A stretch of DNA of 64,000 nucleotides from Tetmemena sp. SeJ-2015 (Eukaryota > Ciliophora > Spirotrichea > Sporadotrichida > Oxytrichidae). The position numbers and the translations under genes are program-made. Below the pieces are notes generated by a model. That model was given only the letters and a program-made list of their open reading frames with translations, did no database searches and was not told the origin of the DNA. Within the stretch, counting starts at the first letter, position 1, and each line of letters starts with the position of its first letter. The stretch covers positions 1 to 64,000 of the forward strand of contig JAJKFJ010020997.1 of the NCBI GenBank assembly GCA_027382625.1, read 5' to 3'. Below are positions 48,190-60,708 of the stretch, in pieces.

Positions 48190-51165
48190 TCACATTGAGT
48201 TCCACTCCTTCTCTATCTCTGAGACTTAGTTCTTGTCTGCTCGATATCTCATCAGTGGAATTGCTAGGTGATTTTTAATTTAGCTTATCATAGTTTCTTT
48301 TCTAAGACTCAACCCCCTTATAACTTTAAATAAATATTGCTGGAGTAAAGTTGATCTACTGTCATTTATAGTGGATCTAAAGGCTCTAATGACTCTTGGG
48401 TCTACTCTAGAGCCCTTTTGATCTTTATCAATTTGAAAATCTGTTGGAAATTTGGTGGTAGACTTTCATAGCTGTACTCTCTTAGCTCCTCAGGTACATA
48501 TCCAGGGGAAGAGGTCATTGTTTTTAAGTGACTCCAAATCATCAAAATAAGCAACAGCTCATAGGTTATCAATAGAGCAGTAGCTCATTAGATCAATCGC
48601 ATCATAATAAATTAGAAAGGATTCTAAGGATTCAATAAGAGAAATAAAAACATCGTCATTCTTTTGAGATCTTTACTTGCTGCTATGGCCTTATGAAGAC
48701 TCTTGCACTCTTTCTGATTAGTAGCCATAAAAATCAAACATGCTACTCTATGTGACCTGGGGAAGAATCAGGCTAGACCCTGAGCTCTGCTGCATTTTAC
48801 TAAGGCTCATATTTCTAGATGGCTTAATCTTAGGCACATGAAAAGCGGAGCTAGACTTCGCTTAGTTATCTGGGAAGTAGAGGAAGAGAGTCTCATTTTT
48901 TATCTCAAGATAATCGATTAACCTAAAGAGATTGAAGTTGAAAATCTTAGTCAACTTGTCCTTAAAGTCCATCCCTTGCTTTATGGTGTAGATCTAATTC
49001 TAATTTGAAGCCGTTATCTTAAGATGCTAATCCGATTACTTGATCTGAATCTTATAAACCTCATCTTGCTCTGCTACTTTGTCTAAATTCTTAAGCTATT
49101 TCATAGTGGAGAGCAGGATCTTATATTTTGAGGGTTACTGAGCTTAGCTAGCGTGGAGCAATTAAGACTGAGAAATTGATCTACTGGAAGAGAGACCCAG
49201 GTATTTTGAGAGGTTAGTGCTAAGTTTGCTGTGATCATAAATTGATTCTCTATCAGCAATTTCAGTGGTTTTCAAACTGCTTCTGTTTAGATCATGCAAG
49301 GTCTTTGGCTCATTGTGGATCATCGATAGCTTAGATAAACTTCGAGTCTTATTTATTTTCTCTAGGAATTATGAAAGATAGATATTACTAAAATTAAGGA
49401 TAAACTTATAGTTAGTCCTGTAAGGTCGCTGGCTGATTACCTCTTTCAATTTTTAGTTTGATTGAAAGTCTTTCTCCCAGCCATCTGTGTCATAATGAGA
49501 TCTAGCTGATTGGATTTTCTGAAGAATAGAAATATTTAGAAATCAATATGTGTATAAGATCGAGCAGAAATAAGTATAACTAATTTAAGCATCTTAAAAT
49601 ACGATTTAAATTTAGCAATATTAAAATAGCAGTATTCTCATGGGTAATTCTCTGGAAATCTCTTTTCCTTCTGAAAGAAAATATTTCAAAATTAAAAGAA
49701 AGATTTCTAGCCGTGGAGCTTGAGATGCTCCTCATTATCCTCAGTCTCCATTATCACTCTGGTCTCAGAGGGATGCTTAAGGATATTTTGCAATTTTTCT
49801 AGCAGCTTTACATTTTCATTCTTGATTTCATAAAGCTTTCCTAAATATTTTTGGTGAGTGGAATTTATTGTAATTTGAAATTCTTACTTGACTCTATGTG
49901 TTCTCTCTTCTTGTTAAACTACAAGAATCTAGGCTTTACTGGCAATAATATTTTATAACTCAAAATATAACTGGCTGCTAGATTTCAATAACCTTTTCGA
50001 CTTTCTTAAACCTTTCTCTCTCGATCTCATCTACCTTGTACTTCCATTTCTTATCTAAGAGCTTGCTGCCTATTGGCATCAAAACAGAATTGCTGTTTTT
50101 CATTTTGCGATTTATTTCTTAATTAAATAATACTACTCTATAAGTCTCAATCATGTTGAGTCTCTGTTTTGAGTTGAGATTGAGCCGTAAATCTGGTGAT
50201 GAGGTCAGTATATTTTCCGATGGCAGCCATCTCAGCAAACTTGCTATTCAATAGATCATAGTTTGAAAGAGTGACACCCATTAAAGTGCTCTCATTATCC
50301 TGAATGGGTTAAGACTAGCAATTTTGCAACTACTTATGATGGCTTGACTCTGGGGAGTGGGAAGATGACTCCTCATAACATTAGGGCGTCAGTCATATCG
50401 TTGCGTCTTCGCTTGAAGCTCTTAACAGTTTGCAGCTTCTGCCTTCTTGAGACTTTAAGATCCTTTTTCAAGCTTATATCTTTATGGAGTCGCTGTCCTC
50501 TGCTCTCTTACTTTCTCAGTAATGGCTTTAAGGGAAGCACGTGTTCTGCAACTTATTGCACAGAAGAGATAATAAGATAAACCTCAAGTTGAAGAGTCTT
50601 CTTAGGAAGTCTGCTCAGGATTTGGGTGAGATTTGAATTGATAGACAACTTGGGAAAGTTCTGAGTGGGATGACTTTCGAGAAGAATCTTGGTCGCACCT
50701 AATTTTCATCTCTAAGTCTATGACACCAAAGGATCTGTTAGACTCGGTCCTGACGAGATCCAATGGCAAAGTATCGCACTTAAGATAGCTCTCAACATCA
50801 TCTGCTCTCTCTTCATTCATTAGGACAGAGTAACTCTCTTGCATGAAGACTGAAGAGTGGTAGCTTTCAGTCAGAGGCTGCAGATTATGATAATGAGAAC
50901 TATTAACTTAAGATTCATTAAGAAAGTTAACTCCTCGTTAGTAGAGGGCGCGCTGATCGTCAAAGAAAGGCGCCGCCTCTTCGCAATCGTTCATTCCAGT
51001 CTAATCAGCGGTGCAGACCTGATCAATTTCGAAGCCAGAGTAACCGTGGAACTTTTGGGGTTCACAGTAAGGGGCCTGATCGAAAATCATGTCTCGAGAG
51101 TCTCCACTGATGAAATGGAATTACACGTTTTAGTGAAATGAGTTTGAGGAGTCTTATAAATTCAT
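48190..51165 (-). CDS. Protein of unknown function, partly coiled coil
   Basis: ATG at 51163-51165 opens MNLQDSSNSFHQNVQFHFIS. Long open stretches follow (VCTADQTGMNDCEEAAPFFD, SVLMNEERADDVESYLKCDT). The middle holds NYDLLNSKFAEMAAIGKYTD and a basic helix KLLDKKWKYKVDEIERERFK. Later parts are Ser/Lys-rich (ADRESIYDHSKLSTNLSKYL). It stops with EIEKEWNSM and TGA at 48190-48192. Several frame changes need removal of IESs or introns that were not all located. Overlapping plus-strand open frames (for example 50857-51141) are shadows of this gene. No family recognised. Confidence 0.6.
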
Positions 51166-51333
51166 TTATATCAACAAGCTATTTAAATTCCGGCTATTTA
51201 TAATTAAATCGATGAATGGCAATAGGCAGCTAATAAATATGCCACATTTGAAGAGAATTGTGGTAATGATTTTACTAAAGATAGTTATTAGGAAAGTATA
51301 GGGAGTAAAATATAAAAGTAGGTTAATATTCAA

Positions 51334-52958
51334 TCAATCCTCTCCAACCAAAGTATACTGCATGCTCTCATCAGCATCAAACTCTAGCTGTTAAGAGCGT
51401 TTTCTCTTGGGGTGAGTTACTTTAGACCTCGTCGCTTACAAGATAATGGATGATATATCTATAATGCCTTCCTGCTTTTTATCTTTGCAATCTTTCTGAG
51501 ATTGAAGACTTAAGCAAGCGTTATCATTCACATCCTGGAGAGATAAAGTCTAAAGATCAATATTATAAATATCGATTAATAATTAAGATCACCAACAAGG
51601 TCAATGCCTTAAGTAAAATGAGTTTATGAATCTGAGATGCACGCAAAGTTTAATTGCTTTCTTTATTAAACAAAACTGTTACTATGTCTGTAGATGATCT
51701 GGTGTTAACTTTAACACATAGAGTTATCTGCTGTTAACTCTAAAGCTTTATTGGGATACGACTCAAGATCCTGTTGCTGGATCTTTGGTGATGAGTCGTA
51801 CTTTATTGGTTCGAAGTTCTGGTTGAGAGCCACTGAGGATTCGTGGCTCTCGTTGACAGTTGAAGAAGGTTTTTGCATTGGAATATTTTGAGTATCCTAT
51901 ACAACTTATCTTCTTTCGATTTTGAATATAATATCAGGCTTTCATAGAAGTAAACCTCCTTAGAATTTTCCGTTATTGTCTCTCACTCTCTTCTTCGCCG
52001 CTTCCTGACGGTTTTTGTTCTTCATCTAATCTCGATCGATGGCCGCCTTTTTGCAATCTCGTCTCCTAGCTCTGAAACTCATAGATTTCTGAGCGCGAAT
52101 CAACCCTATGATCTCCTTTTATAAATTAATCTGACTTCCAGCCTCTGATTGAGTCTCTTACTGATCTCAAACCCTACACTTAAATATCAGTAAATTTCAG
52201 TAGGATTCATAATTCACAAATTCAGTTTCTATGGAGAGCTTTGCTTTCCCCTAGATAGGCAAAAGCCACAAGAGACTAAAACTCTTAGTCCCGCATATGT
52301 GATTTAAATTCTACATGCTACTTGGCTTAGCCTCTATTTCTTGTCTTAAATCATTTGATGCATCGTTTTCTGTGTCTTTCACGCTTTATGTGCTATTATC
52401 TTTGATTCTGGATTTCTCTATCTTTCGAAAATTCAAGTCTTAAATTTAGCTTATCTTCTTCTGCTTAATATCTATCGTAGAAGTATTTTCGAAGATCATC
52501 TTTAGTTAGTCGCAGAGCATAATTGAAACAAAAAGGAAAAATAGGCAGCTCATGATAACACTGTAGACACCCAAAACGACGCTATAAAGTCGATCATTGA
52601 AAGTCCTGCACTAAGAGTCTCTAGAGCACTTTATGCTTGCTATGGATATCGATAAAATGGTGTACGAGGTTGCCAAGAGCACATAGCATATGAAAAGCAG
52701 GAAATGTAACAACTACAATAATTATTTAGGTAGCTTTTAAAGATTTTAAATGCTTCAAATTATGGAGACCCACACAGTTATTCACCCAGGGGCAGTGATG
52801 GTCCATCCTAATCACACAGCGATCGCAGATGCTACAGTGGTGAGCACGGGGAGGCTTCAAAGTGTTACATTTAAAGCACATTTTAGAAAGGGCCTTCTCC
52901 ATCCTTTCTATGTTATCTTGCGATTAAAAATATTTCCATTACTTCTCTCTCTCTAAAA
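51334..52958 (-). CDS. DHHC-type protein S-acyltransferase, N-terminus missing
   Basis: Minus strand carries the complete Cys-rich DHHC domain at about 52.90-52.75 kb: [20 protein letters not shown], then [16 protein letters not shown]. The DHHC Cys is the acyl acceptor that transfers palmitate to proteins. Two further membrane helices follow ([38 protein letters not shown]), then a cytoplasmic tail ([36 protein letters not shown]) ending [10 protein letters not shown] and TGA at 51334-51336. The usual first two membrane helices and an N-terminal start are not upstream. Instead, the inverted MDS of the WD40-like gene abuts directly, so the 5' MDSs of this gene must lie elsewhere. Confidence 0.85.
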
Positions 52959-53264
52959 TGAATTTAACTTTGAATTAACAAATTGGCAGTGTTTGACCTT
53001 AAGTCGATGTTAAAGACATTTTAGAAGTTGCCACTGTAAATTATCTGCGGGTGAAATCCGAAATCAAAGTAAAGCAAATCTTGCCTAAATGTCAAGTTCG
53101 ATTACTTATCAATCCCATAGCTGAATACATCCTAAAGCCTTTTATCTCTCTAATGTGCTAGATTCACACGCTTCAGTTTGCTTTTCTCTGTGAGTACATA
53201 AATTTCATCATGACAAAAGGTAGACTAGTTAAACTGTATGATGTTAGAGTCAGAGCTGAAACTA
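52959..53264 (-). CDS. Scrambled WD40-like gene, inverted middle part (MDS block B)
   Basis: 306 bp on the minus strand reading DEIYVLTEKSKLKRVNLAHQ and DLLYFDFGFHPQIIYSGNFQ, with a VFNIDLRS blade end. It is bounded by a 13-bp pointer (53252-53264, shared with 40532-40544) and a 16-bp pointer (52959-52974, shared with 40578-40593). Both joins are in frame with blocks A and C at 39.5-41.4 kb. Without it, blocks A and C lack at least one propeller blade. Confidence 0.85.
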
Positions 53265-53329
53265 AATAAAGAAGCAGCAAGTAGATATTCTGGAGATGTA
53301 TTTAAATTTTAAATTCAAATTCTAAAGAA

Positions 53330-56300
53330 ATGTCTATCACTGAGAGGCAAGACCCTCAAATCACAATTTCATAGCTGCAGCGAGAAAGAAATTAAACTCA
53401 AAATTTGGAAAAGATTCTGCTCAGTTCCTCTAGCACAAGTTCGTAGAGGAAAATTGGATCTTTAGATGCTCATAAAATCATCCTCACTACGCAAGAGCTA
53501 GCAAGTAACGGAGGAGCTATTGATATAGTAAATTATTTTAAAACTGATTATATTTTTTAAAGATTAAAAATCAACTCAACTCTTATGAACGTGTTGAACT
53601 TGAAAATAAAACTATTATATTATATCTATACTTAGAGGACAGCAAGCAATAATGGGAATGGGAGGAATTTCAATAACACTGGAAGAAACTGGAGGAACTT
53701 AATCACTCCAGCTCAAGACTCCTTAAATAAACTGAAATAGCAGCAGCCAGACTATTCAGGTTATAACCCAGGCTCCAGAGTGACTACTCAGAACGATAAG
53801 AATGTTGGAGCTACAACAAACTCTGAAAACACTTCTATGGACACGAGCAATCTATCATTGAGTGTCAAGTAATTCACTCCCTCTTAGGATTTGAGACAAC
53901 TGAAGCTCACTCTAAGAGGAGGGAACTCTTAATTCTAAGACATTTCCAACCACTAGTCAAGCCTAATGGGAGAAAGCTAGAATGATAAGCAGCACTAAAA
54001 GTCCAAGTAGTCTTACCTCTTTGGCAAAAACCATCTAGACACGATTGAAGATGAGGAAGGCAAATCCATCAAGCAAAGTTACATGTTAAATGACTAGTTT
54101 GGAGCATCTTGCAGTCAACTCAAGTCACTTATGAAATCCTACAGCAACGGAAACTTTGAGTACTATGAAAATTTACAAAGAAAATACTTTGCTAATGCCA
54201 AGGAGAAGTCTCAAATTAGCTCAAAGCCACCTACAAGCAGTTAAAACAACCTCGATAAGTCTGAGAAGGACCTCTTTACTCTCACAAGTAAGACAAATAC
54301 CTAACTGGGCATAAGTCAATTTAAGAGCTCAATTTAATCCTTCGGCAAGTCTTAGATGAATGACAAGCCTAGTATCCTAAGGGCTTCATCTCTCAAAGAC
54401 AACAGATCTAAGACGAGAGAAAGCGATAAGGAGAATTAAGTTATCAAGAGTGCTATGTCGATTAATTTCAAGAACTCTCTATATAAGAAGATTAACCCCT
54501 CGAACAATATCCTTGATGACAATAGTTAAAGCTAACTTGATAATAAGAGTAAGCTGGGACATGATCGTAGTCTGCAGAGAAAGATCATGCAGTCATTCCA
54601 TTTGGATTCTTCATCGGATGAGTCTGAGGAAGAGAAGTAACATCCAATCAATTTGCAAAATCATATAAAGAATAATTAGATTCAAGTACTTGGAGAGTAC
54701 TCACAAAAGCTAAATAGGCTAAAGGATCATCATCGCTCAAAGGATAGTCTTGAAGATGCTATCTTTAAGTCTTTATATTTATAAATTAAATTAAAAGTAG
54801 AATTAAATTTGAAAAATTATAAGACTACCCTTTTTAATTCACATTATTTAAAAGCCTTAAAATATAATATTCTATACTATAAATTTAACTTAAGTCTGAA
54901 TTCAATGTGCTCTCTCGAAGAGACTTAAGCAGTAGACAAGACACAAAAAGCCCTTTGAGTATGGACCGCTCTTCAACTGAGAAGAGTCAAGAGAAGCAAG
55001 TTTAGTTCTACAGAAGAGACACTTAAAATATTTCAGAGTCTAAATAGAGAAGTAGAGATGGCTCCAAGTCTGGAAGTAGAAGACACTAATAAAAATCAAA
55101 CTAAAATATCGATGACTCCTCAAGCTCTCTCAATCTATTTCATCGACTTCTGAGTTCTGGTCCACCAGATTAGACCCACAAAAATAACTCTTAATTAAGT
55201 TCAGTGATGCTGAGTAATCCTGACTTTAATCTACAGAGCTAGCTTAGGCAAGATGATACTCATATCATTTTTGAACAGCCAACTAAGGAAGATGCTCTTG
55301 AAGAGAATATAAATATATTATTCCTATCATATATAAATGAAGAGACTTACAAAATGATGAGTGGAAAGCAAAGAGATTCAAGCTAAAATAGGCATCAGAA
55401 CTTTGCTCAATACATTGACTTGAAGCCAGAGGATTTAACTACCATAGTAGAAAATGGATTTATCAGTTAGAATGATGAGTCTTCTCTGCTTTCCTAGTAA
55501 GAAGAGGTGTTAAACACATTTAAAGAGCAGATGGCTAATGCTCGAAATCAAATCTTAGCATCTGAAGCTAGCTCCAATCCAAGAAACTAAATCAACTAGA
55601 AAATTATGACTCAAGGCATTCCAGTAATCTAGCACTCTCAGCTTTCTGAAAAGCACAATCATCTCATCGGGAAATCTACTAGAAACCATAGTTAAAAGGA
55701 ACTAGCCTTAAACAATCAGCAAATCGATTAGAAGTCTGACTTCACCTTTGTGCTTTCGAATCCAACAGATTTTTAGTGTGAATGCTGTGTAGGAGGTGCC
55801 TAAATCCCATAGCAAGAGAACCTAAACAATCAGTCATTTGTAACTAACAAGTTTAGAAAGCCATCAACAGCATAAAATAGTGACTTTAAGTAGCAGAATC
55901 TGTCATCCTACAGAAAGGGACCTTTCTAAACAATCAGCTAGCCTCTAGGTTGCAAGAATTTGCAGCATCTCCTATATACTCTGAAAGTGGTGGGCCTCCT
56001 GGAAACAAGTTTCATTTGAATATCCCAGTTGGAGTCTGCCAAAACTGTGGTGGCTGCAAGCCTTCTAATCTGCCTCATCCTCCACAAATCTTGAGAAAAC
56101 AGAGTAGCAACACTCATCATAAGATGAGTTGCAATAATAACAACAATAATTATCAAAGCATTAAAGAGGAAAGTCAAGATGAGGATGATGAGTACTATCA
56201 GCATCATAGTATTTAAGTTTAAGATTTTTTTCAAAACTTTGGCGAGTCTCAAATGGCTGACGAATCTTCCTCACTATAAATGCAAAATTAAGAGCAACTT

Positions 56301-59300
56301 ACATAAAATAAAAAGGTTTTCCCTTATTAGGATCATCAGTAAAACTCTCAGCAGCAGTCTAGACCTTAATAAGAAAGAATTGAAAAATATCAAGAATAAA
56401 ATCACTAACCAAATATGATGAGTTAACTTAATCCAATCTAAACCAATAAGTAATCCAATGATGAGGAGGTGGAGAGATTGACTAACATCATTTCATTTAA
56501 TTATTGGAATTATAATGCTATTTTATTTTTAATTATATTTTTCTCAAGTAACTTCGTATCTCAAAATTTCAATAACCTCAAACAAACAACAGCAAGTAAA
56601 TCCTCTGCTAACCAGGAGGGTCTTGATGTACAAAGCAAAAGCCTACTAGAGATTAATGATAGATTGACTAAGCAGATAGAGTAATTAATATTTTTACTCT
56701 GTTAAAAACTCAAAGAGAAATAGTAGGTAGTTAAAGAGAAGTTTGACAAGTTAAGTTAAGTCTATGCAAACATCACTTCAGTTTAAGATTAAAGATTCTA
56801 CGGAACTGAGAATTCTTCAAGCTCTTACATTTACTCCAAGTATCAGAATAGGCAGAGGAACAATTTATTTTGTGTTAATTAGCTAGACAAGAGCAGTGCT
56901 TTGAACTGCATCAATATTAGCTCTCCTCGAGCATCTTATGAAAACAATATGCTTCCTGCTTCTCACTCCAGCAACTCCTCACGAATTTAAGATGATGAAT
57001 TCAGCATTGGCCAAATTAGGAACAAGCATTCGATCGACACAGATATGGTTCCAGTTTCTTAAAGACAGATGCAAGAGCAGTTTGGCTCAATCAATACTGA
57101 TAAGGAAGTCAAAGAGATTTCACTTTAAAACAAACTAAATAAGAGAGTCAGTGATTACAAAGTAGATAAGCAATCCTAATCATTTTTAGAGAGAAATGAC
57201 TCTTCTTAAGTAGAAGAAGCCAGTGTTTTAGATATTGACCAGCTGAAAAGCTAAAATACAAGCTAGATCTAGTCTCGATAGAACCCTTAACTTAAAAGCA
57301 GACTTTAAAATTACCAAGATGAATCTACTTTGCTTAAGTACAGTGAAGATCAAACCAAATCTCTGATAAATACTCTGCATTTTTGACTGCTTCAAAACTT
57401 ATTTTGATTTAATAATTCTCTCTTATGAATTTGCCTATTCTTTAAGAATATCATTTCATCGTCCTAAGAGCTAATTAGTAGAATGATCCTCTAATAGGGA
57501 AATTCCATAGACTTGAATAATTTAGCTTAGCTGATGAGCACCCTCTCTACTGCATCCATGCCTATGAATTAATTTTCTCAGTAGAGATTCAGCATTCAAC
57601 CTAGCATTTATCTAAATAACTTGCGATCATAGATATCTCAAGTGCCAAGCTCCATCGACTAAGCTCATTTTCAAAATCATCTCTATTCGCAGCAGGCTTC
57701 ACTAATTCCTGGCATCTCTGTTGCTGATCATAATATGTCTATTGGTGAATTGTAGCAAATGCAGTAATAGCAATAGTAGCAAAGACTGCAAGACAAATTT
57801 AGAAATTAAAACTAGAACAACATTATTCATGAGGAGGTCTCAACCACTCATGAGGAGTCTCTTGAATAGTCACAGTAATAAGAATAAGAAAATAACCATC
57901 ACCACAATAACAATGATCTTCATCTTCAAACATAGTTTTAATAAACACAGGGCACTCTCAAGTAAACTGATCTCTAACTTATGTAGTAGCTAAATCCATT
58001 CTTGCAAAACGAGAGACAGACAAATCTAAAATAGCAAACAAAGAAAGGCAAGCAGTAAAATAAGAAGTTGACTTAAAATGATTACTAAAGCCTCCCTCAT
58101 AATTTGAAGAACAAGTATAGAAAGCTCAAGAACTCTTTGATAAGTTCTATATTTTAAGTTATTGTTTCTAATGGTGAGGGTGAGAAGTTTATTAACAAGC
58201 TCAAAGAGGAAACTGTTTATTCCTATGTTGATGCTGATGATTAATCGTTTGAAGAAGAGGAAGAGGAATAAGATTTTGAAGATGAGAGATATGATGAGGA
58301 GTTTGAAAGAATTTCAGAGAACAAGAAGCTAAGAATTAGAAGTCTAAAGGAGTGAATAACAATCATTTTTAAAATCCGTTGAGATAGAGCGATTTCATGA
58401 GCAACAGAAGTCACTATCATCAGAGCTCTCACTATGGCAGAAGCTCTATGAGGAAACTGCGTCAATCCTAGCATGGCTAGGTAGCTATGCTTTCTTACAT
58501 CAAAGCTAATGAGATAATACTACTTATACCTTATTTTTCTTTTCTTTAAGATAAAAATGTCACTTAAGAAAACTAAAAGAAGTCTGCTATCAACTAAGCT
58601 CAAACTTAGAAAAGAGTAATATAAAAATCAAGAGAGGGAAGACATCTTGAAAAAGATGCAAGCTGAAATAGAGGCACTTCACGAGAGATAGAAGATGACT
58701 GAAGATAAGATTCAATCGAAGGAAAATATAATCCAAGTGCTCCAAAGAATCAACAGCTAAAATGTTTCTCAAATAAGCCCTTACTCAACCAATTTAAAAG
58801 TTAAGAGTGACCAAAATAGATCTTTGACATTTTAGCACAATTAAAGCTAGATAATTGGGACTAGTGTTAATGAAAGCAATCAGCAGGCTATTTAAAACTC
58901 TTTCTAATTTCAGAAAGGCAGAGATGCATCCCCTCACCTGGAGAACTATTCTTCCACTCTATAGAACAACTGTAATATATCTTCCTCAAGTAACAATAAA
59001 TAAATTTATCAATGTGTTTAATTGAAGATGCGAATAGGAAGAATGAATAATAAATTAAAAATGAGAGTAATCGTAACAGAGAAAGGCCAGGACTTGCGCA
59101 AGGAGTTGTTCTTTGATAAGATAAATCATCAAAGCACGGCCAACTTAGCTGAGGAAAGATCTACTTTTGGTGCTGGAGGTTTGGGATCAGCTAGAAAAAA
59201 GACTCACCGAGGCCAAAGCATAGGCTCAGATAGAGATCCAAATTATAACAGCCTCCTAATTAATTCTGGAACGCCAGGTTATGGTAATGGTGGTGGCAGC

Positions 59301-60554
59301 GCCCTCCATCAAAACGATCTTATGGATTCACAGTAGTTACGCCAGTCACTCAAGCTCAAGAACTTAGAAACTCATAGAAAATCTGCTCTCTAGACCTAAT
59401 ACTCTTCCCAGCAGAGAGCTTAGACTTAACACCCTGAAATGATTGAGATGTAGATCCACATCCCCAAGATAAAGATATCCAAGTATTTCAAGGCAAAGTA
59501 TCAAGGTGCGTATATTCCTCCATCATAAATCAAAGAAATGAATAACAGAAAGGGTGGACTAGTCTTCAGTTAAAGTGAAAAGCAGTTGGACAAGTCTCTG
59601 ATGAACAAGGCTCAATAGTACAAGTATGAAATGCAGTAGAAGACTGCAAATTCGAATTAGCAGACCTCTCTCTTCCCTCAAATCCAGTCAATGAAGCAAC
59701 TTCACATCCCTAGACAAGAAAAGCTAGAGCTGAAGGTTGACTAGAAGGAGCCAGTCATTATTAAATAGAGGCAGGCAACTTACAAAGAAAACTTGAAACT
59801 CTGGAATGGATAGAAGTCTACGGCATACTCAAGAGAGCATTTGCTTTCGCCAGCTTTCAAAAAAGACTCTTCATAACCTTCCATTTGGATATCTCGCTTC
59901 AAATCGATCCAGTGTTGGTTTTTAGAGACGCAGCAATTTCCAATCAACTATGCAGAATTTTTCTTCTCAGTTAACGGCTGGCTAAACTCTTGCTACTTAT
60001 AACTTCCGCTCTAATGTAGGCTCTTAGGAAGGAATTCAGAGCTTAACAACTCCAAGAGTGACTCTCTTATTGATGAAGAAGAGCAGGAGAGGATGAGAAA
60101 GGACAAAATAAAGTGGAAGCACTTGAAGGATGAGCAGTAGAGAGCTAAGATGCTGATTAGACTGAGAGAGAAGCTCGAGATCCCAGAGTAACCGCCTGAG
60201 CTCTATGATCCCAGAAGAGTTGCAGAAGAGAGGGAAATGATTGACAACGCAATGAAAAGAAGCGTCCAAGGGGAGAGATCCAAAGACAAGCTGGAGAAGG
60301 AGCATCATCAGAAGTATGGAAAGTATTGGGAGAACGACCACGCAGCTAAGCTTTCAACAATGAAGTATGACTTTTCTTATGCCAGATTCAAGGACATCAA
60401 TCGCAACCCACAAAACATCTTAGTCTTCAATGGGAAGTTGCTTGAATATCTGCAAAGAAACGGAGGTTCAAATGGAGGCACCGGTAAATTCTCAAGTAAC
60501 CTCTCTAAAGCAGGAGACAACAAGAATGCTAACACCATGAGAGATGCTCTTTGA
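53330..60554 (+). CDS. Large Ser/Gln/Asn-rich protein with coiled-coil stretches
   Basis: ATG 53330-53332 opens MSITERQDPQITISQLQRER, soon entering low-complexity Ser/Asn/Gln/Lys sequence. Recognisable blocks: MLNDQFGASCSQLKSLMKSY (54.1 kb), Cys pairs CECCVGG (55.78 kb) and VCQNCGGCKPSN (56.04 kb), coiled coil SKSLLEINDRLTKQIEQ (56.65 kb), acidic EEEEEEQDFEDERYDEEFER (58.26 kb), helix EDILKKMQAEIEALHERQKM (58.65 kb), and a better-conserved-looking end RMRKDKIKWKHLKDEQQRAK to ANTMRDAL with TGA at 60552-60554. Frame changes near 54.8, 55.95, 56.45, 57.4, 58.1, 58.35 and 59.0 kb point to IESs or introns. It could be more than one gene. A scaffold or basal-body-type role is only a guess. Confidence 0.5.
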
Positions 60555-60708
60555 TGATGTTGATTTTATGCAAGAATGTTTCTTAATTGTACTCTGATAT
60601 ATCCTTGTAAATGCAAATGTGAATTTATTTCGAGATTAAACTAAATAAAATATTGAATTTTAGTGACAGCTACAATTCCACTTGAAGAAATATCTGCAAA
60701 TCGATTTC

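Noticed and set aside
50857..51141. 94-codon plus-strand frame
   Set aside because: Antisense to the well-supported minus-strand gene (MNLQDSSNSF...), whose frame is longer and uses TAA/TAG as Gln.
51801..51868. Perfect GAGAGCCAC / GTGGCTCTC hairpin
   Set aside because: Within DHHC tail coding (ESHESSVAL); a 9-bp stem is expected by chance at this scale.
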